A stretch of DNA of 64,000 bases. It comes from Cohaesibacter sp. ES.047 (lineage in GTDB: Bacteria; Pseudomonadota; Alphaproteobacteria; Rhizobiales; Cohaesibacteraceae). The translations under genes were made by a program, and so were the position numbers. How positions within the stretch are numbered: the first letter of the stretch is position 1; the number at the start of each line of letters is the position of its first letter. Of the stretch, positions 60,257-64,000 are shown piece after piece. The notes under the pieces are model-generated. The model had not been told where the DNA came from. It saw only the letters and a list, made by a program, of their open reading frames with translations, and did no database searches. The DNA is taken from positions 3,736,001 through 3,800,000 of the forward strand of contig NZ_LT907844.1 in the NCBI RefSeq assembly GCF_900215505.1, in the 5' to 3' direction.

Positions 60257-60813
60257 TGATCCCCCCGTTTGATATAACCGAGCTGTCCGGCCTCATGCAT
60301 GAGGAAGACGCCGCCGCCAAGGTGTTCGCCTCCCTTCAGACCGGAATCAATGATCTGGTCGGCAACAAGCTGATGACAGCTTCCATCTACGATCTTGAAA
60401 ACATGCGGTCCCGACGTGTCTTTTCTGAGGATCTGGAGGCCTATCCAGTCGGAAACTTCAAACGCCTTGACCGCAATCTCTTCTTCGACACGGTGATCGC
60501 CAAAAAACAGATTTTCTCGTCGACCGGGATAGAACAGATTGCCAAAGTGTTTTTCGATTGGGAAAAGATTCAGGCACTCGGGTTCGAATCCAATCTAAAC
60601 CTGCCAGCCATTGCCAACGGCGAAGTGATCGGAACGGTCAATCTGCTGAATGTCAAAGGTCATTTCACGCCCGAACGTGTGAAATTGGCCCGGGCGTGGC
60701 AGCCCGTCGCAACACTGGCGTTCCTCCTGCTGCATATGAAGGACATCGAAACAGCAACCTTCCATTCAGGGCTTTCTGTCGATGGGCCCAAGGAGATGGA
60801 AGGAGCCGCCTGA
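60256..60813 (+). CDS. Stand-alone GAF-domain protein
   Basis: A 185-residue protein made of one GAF-like domain (about 25-165; LPAIANGEVIGTVNLLNVKG). It has no Cys, so it cannot be a free Met-sulfoxide reductase of the GAF type. ATG 60256 overlaps the amidohydrolase stop by one base (TGATG). Its place in a catabolic operon suggests a ligand sensor or chaperone for the pathway, but nothing shows how it acts. Confidence 0.75.
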   Translation: MIPPFDITELSGLMHEEDAAAKVFASLQTGINDLVGNKLMTASIYDLENMRSRRVFSEDLEAYPVGNFKRLDRNLFFDTVIAKKQIFSSTGIEQIAKVFFDWEKIQALGFESNLNLPAIANGEVIGTVNLLNVKGHFTPERVKLARAWQPVATLAFLLLHMKDIETATFHSGLSVDGPKEMEGAA

Positions 60814-60929
60814 AGCAGTTCAAGTCATGAAAACTCAGACACACAATGAAGCTGAGTGAAAAGACAACAACAACGAAAGGCCGAAAAGGTCTTCGAAAAC
60901 AGCATTCACCTCTCAGGAGATCAAAACCG

Positions 60930-61922
60930 ATGAAAATTCTGAATAAACTGGCATCCGTCTTGTGCCTTGCCGCTATTCCGTTTGGCGCAGCTCAGGCCGC
61001 AGATATCAATATCGCATTCCTCGCAGCATCCTCCCAGAATGGCTTCAACCAGGCCATCTACGAAGGCATCAAAAAGGCCGCAGCGAAATACGACAACGTC
61101 TCCACCGAGATTTTTGATGGCGAGTTCAGCGCAACCACGCAGTTCTCGCAGGTCGAGGATCTGACCGCCGGCGGACGTTTTCAGGCCATCATCGTCACCC
61201 CGAACGACACTGTCGGGATCGCAACCGCGCTGGAAGATTCCGTCAAGGCTGGCGTCAAGGTCGGTGCAACACTATTCCCGATCGGTCCTGAACTTTCCAA
61301 CATGGAACCGCAGGTACCCGGCCTAACCACCACAGTTGCGTCCGACCCATCGATTGGCGCGCGAAAGCAGGCCGAAGCCGTTGTAGACTTCTGTGAAGAC
61401 AAGGATCCCTGCAAGGTTGTCGTGCTCATAGGCCAGTTGATCTATCCGTTCGACAATCTGCGCAACGACACCTTCAAGGAAGTTCTCGGCGCGCACGACA
61501 ATATCGAGATCGTCGCCACCGGAGAAGGCAATTACAGCCCGGATGCCTCTCTGGTCGCCATGCAGGACATTCTGCAGGCCAACCCGGACATCGATGCTGT
61601 CCTGTCCAATGCCGACCAGCATCTCATGGGCGCTGAAATCGCTATCGAGGATGCAGGTCTCAACATTTCTGGCATCTACATGATCGGTGGTGGCCTCAAT
61701 CAGATCACGGTCGATGCAATTCGTGCAGGAACCTACGATGCCTCTCTGGCGCAGTTCCCCGAATCCATGGGGGCAGCCGCTCTTGATGCCATGGTGAAAT
61801 CCCTCGAGGGCGAAGACGTGCCGACATGGATCGACGAATCCTCCCTTCGTGATATTCCTGCCATTGTCACCAAGGAATGGCTCGACGCACATCCTAACTT
61901 CAAGGCCGAATGGCAGGGCTAA
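60930..61922 (+). CDS. RbsB-type periplasmic binding protein of epimerase operon
   Basis: A 330-residue class I binding protein with a signal peptide ending AQAAD. The fold is that of sugar/autoinducer-binding proteins (AFLAASSQNGFNQAIYEGIK; VLSNADQHLMGAEIAIEDAG). Two Cys in FCEDKDPC could form a disulfide. AGGAGA precedes ATG 60930, about 115 bases after the GAF gene. The neighbours point to a proline-type or peptide-like ligand rather than a sugar. Confidence 0.85.
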   Translation: MKILNKLASVLCLAAIPFGAAQAADINIAFLAASSQNGFNQAIYEGIKKAAAKYDNVSTEIFDGEFSATTQFSQVEDLTAGGRFQAIIVTPNDTVGIATALEDSVKAGVKVGATLFPIGPELSNMEPQVPGLTTTVASDPSIGARKQAEAVVDFCEDKDPCKVVVLIGQLIYPFDNLRNDTFKEVLGAHDNIEIVATGEGNYSPDASLVAMQDILQANPDIDAVLSNADQHLMGAEIAIEDAGLNISGIYMIGGGLNQITVDAIRAGTYDASLAQFPESMGAAALDAMVKSLEGEDVPTWIDESSLRDIPAIVTKEWLDAHPNFKAEWQG

Positions 61923-61952
61923 CCCCACCTGCTTGAAAGTCAGAAGGAGCTG

Positions 61953-61980
61953 AGCCGGGCATTTGCAGCCGTCCGGCTCA
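61953..61980 (+). promoter_or_regulatory. Hairpin after binding-protein gene
   Basis: GAGCCGG (61953-61959) pairs with CCGGCTC (61974-61980), placed 31 bases after the binding-protein stop. It is similar in place to hairpins after dctP and tctC, and probably favours binding-protein synthesis. Confidence 0.55.
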
Positions 61981-62056
61981 CGCTTTCTCTGTCAGATCTG
62001 GCACGGCCAATCCTGCTGTTGCCAATCCGGTACTCTGCTCGGAAGGAAGGATCATC

Positions 62057-63583
62057 ATGTCCGCAAGTGACATTGCTGTGCGTGTCAAGGCCGTGGCCAA
62101 GAGTTTCGGCAGCACACGCATTCTCAACAATATCAATATCGACTTCAAAAAGGGTCAGGTGCATGCCCTCGTTGGAGAGAATGGCGCTGGCAAGTCGAGC
62201 GTTGGCAAGATCGTCGGTGGATATTATTCAGCCGATGAAGGCAGCGTCGAGATTTTTGGTGAAACCGTCACCCGGTTTTCTCCGCGCGACGCACTGGGCC
62301 GCGGTGTTGCCATGATCCACCAGGAACTGCAACTCGTGCCGGACCTCAATGTGGTTCAAAATGTGTTTCTCGGGCTCGAAACCAACCGTGCAGGCCTGCT
62401 TGTAAAAGGTGATCTGGAGCGGTTTTATCAACTCGAGAAGACCTGCGACTTCGGCCTTGATCCCTCGGCCAGAGTTGCTGACATGCGGATCGCAGAACGA
62501 CAGAAGGTCGAGATCATGCGCGCCATTGCGCGCGAGGCCAAGGTGATCATCATGGACGAGCCGACATCCTCTCTAACCGAGGATGAAGCCGACCGACTGC
62601 ATGTTCTGATTGCACGCCTGAAAGAGCAGGGCGTGACGGTGATCTATGTCAGCCATTTCCTCGATCACATTCTTGCAAACTGCGATCAGGTGACCATCAT
62701 GCGCGATGGCGAAGTGATCCGTACCGATCCGATCAAAGGTGAGACCAAGCAGTCACTGGTTGACTCCATGCTGGGCGAAGCGTCCGAGATCATCTGGCCA
62801 AAACTGCCGCCGGTGCCCGAAATCCATCAGCCAAGCGTCGTCGAGTTGATCAACGTTTCGACGGATACCGGCCTTCAGAACATTTCTCTCAAGGTGCGCC
62901 CCGGTGAAATTGTCGGATTGGTAGGATTGGTTGGATCGGGCCGGACAGAACTCGGCCGGGCCATGTTCGGAGCCGACCCGATCGCGAGCGGAGACTATAT
63001 CATTCGCGGCGCCCAACAGCATGATCTGACAATGGCCAAGGCCATCAAACAGGGCATCGCCTTTGTGCCGGAAGATCGGCGCAAACAGGGGCTGGTTCTT
63101 ACGCAGACAACCCGCCCCAACATTTCGCTGGCATCCCTCGCGGCGATCAGCAAGTTTGGGTTCATTTCTCCAAGCCGTGAACGCGACCGTGCGCAGCGCA
63201 TGATCGATCATTTCGGTATTGTTCCCTCCAAGGTCGACGGTGAAGTCGCTTTCTATTCGGGCGGCAACCAGCAGAAGGTTCTTCTGTCCAAATGGGCTGC
63301 CGAGACACCCAAGCTGCTTATTCTTGATGAACCGAGCCGGGGCGTCGACATCGGAGCGCGCCAGCGTATCCATGAATTTATCGTCGAGATGGCCGCCAAC
63401 GGGGTTGGCGTTGTGCTGATTTCCTCCGAACTGGAAGAAGTCCTCAACTTGTCCCACCGCGCCTATCTCATGAGCGAAGGCCGCATCTTTGCGGAAAGTC
63501 CGTCCAGTGATCTGAGTGTCGAAGTGGCGCTCAAGCGGATTTTCCAGCAGCAGGGCCAACAAGCAGTTTCCAAGGCATCATAA
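62057..63583 (+). CDS. ABC transporter ATPase, RbsA type (two domains)
   Basis: A 508-residue tandem ATPase. The first domain has GENGAGKSS, the degenerate signature MRIAERQKVEIMRA and IIMDEPTSSLTED. The second has GLVGSGRTELGRAM, YSGGNQQKVLLSKWA and LLILDEPSRGVDIG. Ser replaces the usual Thr at the end of Walker A. GGAAGGAAGG precedes the start. It serves the importer with the binding protein upstream and permease downstream. Confidence 0.92.
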   Translation: MSASDIAVRVKAVAKSFGSTRILNNINIDFKKGQVHALVGENGAGKSSVGKIVGGYYSADEGSVEIFGETVTRFSPRDALGRGVAMIHQELQLVPDLNVVQNVFLGLETNRAGLLVKGDLERFYQLEKTCDFGLDPSARVADMRIAERQKVEIMRAIAREAKVIIMDEPTSSLTEDEADRLHVLIARLKEQGVTVIYVSHFLDHILANCDQVTIMRDGEVIRTDPIKGETKQSLVDSMLGEASEIIWPKLPPVPEIHQPSVVELINVSTDTGLQNISLKVRPGEIVGLVGLVGSGRTELGRAMFGADPIASGDYIIRGAQQHDLTMAKAIKQGIAFVPEDRRKQGLVLTQTTRPNISLASLAAISKFGFISPSRERDRAQRMIDHFGIVPSKVDGEVAFYSGGNQQKVLLSKWAAETPKLLILDEPSRGVDIGARQRIHEFIVEMAANGVGVVLISSELEEVLNLSHRAYLMSEGRIFAESPSSDLSVEVALKRIFQQQGQQAVSKAS

Positions 63584-63585
63584 CC

Positions 63586-64000
63586 ATGACCGACATTTCC
63601 TCATCCTCCAGCACCGGTTCGCGCTTTTCCAGACTGTCTCCCGGTCAGATTGCGCGAGAATATGGTGTGCTGATCATTATCGTTGCCTTGCTTGTCGGCT
63701 TGAGCTTCGCATCTGACAGCTTCTTTACCGCCCGCAACCTGCTCAACATTCTCAATCAGAGCACGCCGCTGGCGATCATCGCCTGCGCCCTGACGCTCGT
63801 CATCATCGGCGGCGGATTCGATCTCTCGACAGGTGCCATCTTCGGGGTCGCCTCTGTTGCCGCCGGCTGGACCGCCATCAATATCGATCCCTATCTGGCC
63901 ATCCTTATCGGGCCGCTGATTGGCCTTTGTCTGGGCTTTATCAATGGCGCAATCATTACCGGCTTTGGGGTGCATTCTTTCCTCGTGACCCTTGCCACCA
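63586..64000 (+). CDS. ABC transporter permease, RbsC type (3' end beyond window)
   Basis: The first 138 codons of a permease that runs past the window end. After an Ser-rich start (MTDISSSSSTGSRFSRLSPG) come several membrane segments, including the motif VIIGGGFDLSTGAIFG, equivalent to the RbsC GGIDLSVGS. ATG 63586 lies 2 bases after the ATPase stop. It completes the importer of the epimerase operon. Confidence 0.85.
   Translation, partial: MTDISSSSSTGSRFSRLSPGQIAREYGVLIIIVALLVGLSFASDSFFTARNLLNILNQSTPLAIIACALTLVIIGGGFDLSTGAIFGVASVAAGWTAINIDPYLAILIGPLIGLCLGFINGAIITGFGVHSFLVTLAT

Noticed and set aside
62753-63562. Minus-strand open frame of 269 codons
   Set aside because: Antisense to the second half of a clear ABC ATPase gene.
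1-64000. CRISPR arrays, tRNA and rRNA genes
   Set aside because: No regular repeat-spacer pattern, cloverleaf with CCA end or rRNA core sequence was seen.

Overview
The window looks like the chromosome of an alphaproteobacterium, probably a marine or facultatively anaerobic member of the Hyphomicrobiales/Rhodobacterales. This rests on the gene families (TRAP and TTT transporters, DctBD, many LysR regulators, an AmpR/class A beta-lactamase pair, alpha-type cobalamin riboswitches) and on moderately GC-rich coding DNA. A genus such as Cohaesibacter is only a guess. No rRNA, tRNA or CRISPR array was seen.

Region 1 (1-16.1 kb) is a metal and corrinoid uptake island. It holds three cobalamin riboswitches (1-165 partial, 9745-9992, 15815-16045 on the minus strand). 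They control a nickel/peptide-type importer with no ATPase genes beside it, a DUF1636 gene followed by a permease stub, and a complete FecCD-type ABC importer with two tandem binding proteins and a CbiX-ferredoxin fusion. Between them lies a ferrous iron locus: feoA, feoB, a Cys-rich FeoB-associated protein, and two divergent periplasmic genes sharing a Fur-like box. An IS630-family element has landed exactly between feoA and feoB. The island contains several gene stubs and looks rearranged.

Region 2 (16.1-25.5 kb) is mixed: cyclopropane fatty acid synthase, ampR divergent from a TEM-like class A beta-lactamase, an FAD oxidoreductase/glycosyltransferase pair, and a tandem-GNAT protein with two small proteins opposite a LysR gene.

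Region 3 (25.5-35.4 kb) carries a DeoR-controlled sugar ABC operon, a DMT exporter, LysR regulators, a UPF0303 protein, an NAD(P)-binding protein, a P-loop kinase-like protein and an orphan paralogue of the FeoB-associated Cys-rich protein.

Region 4 (35.5-55.7 kb) concerns carboxylates. It holds a TRAP transporter with a DctB/DctD-like two-component system whose regulator lacks the GAFTGA sigma-54 loop. Next come a tripartite tricarboxylate transporter (tctCBA) and a full citrate lyase set (citC, D, E, F, G, X). A TctDE-like two-component system with its own periplasmic binding protein but no permease follows. Together they suggest import and cleavage of citrate to acetate and oxaloacetate.

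Region 5 (55.8 kb to the end) is a putative hydroxyproline or imino-acid derivative pathway: a DHDPS-family lyase, a GntR regulator, a 4-hydroxyproline epimerase-like enzyme, a prolidase-like amidohydrolase, a stand-alone GAF protein and a sugar-type ABC importer whose permease runs off the window. Two copies of the palindrome TTGTCGACAA flank the regulator and probably tie the cluster into one regulon.
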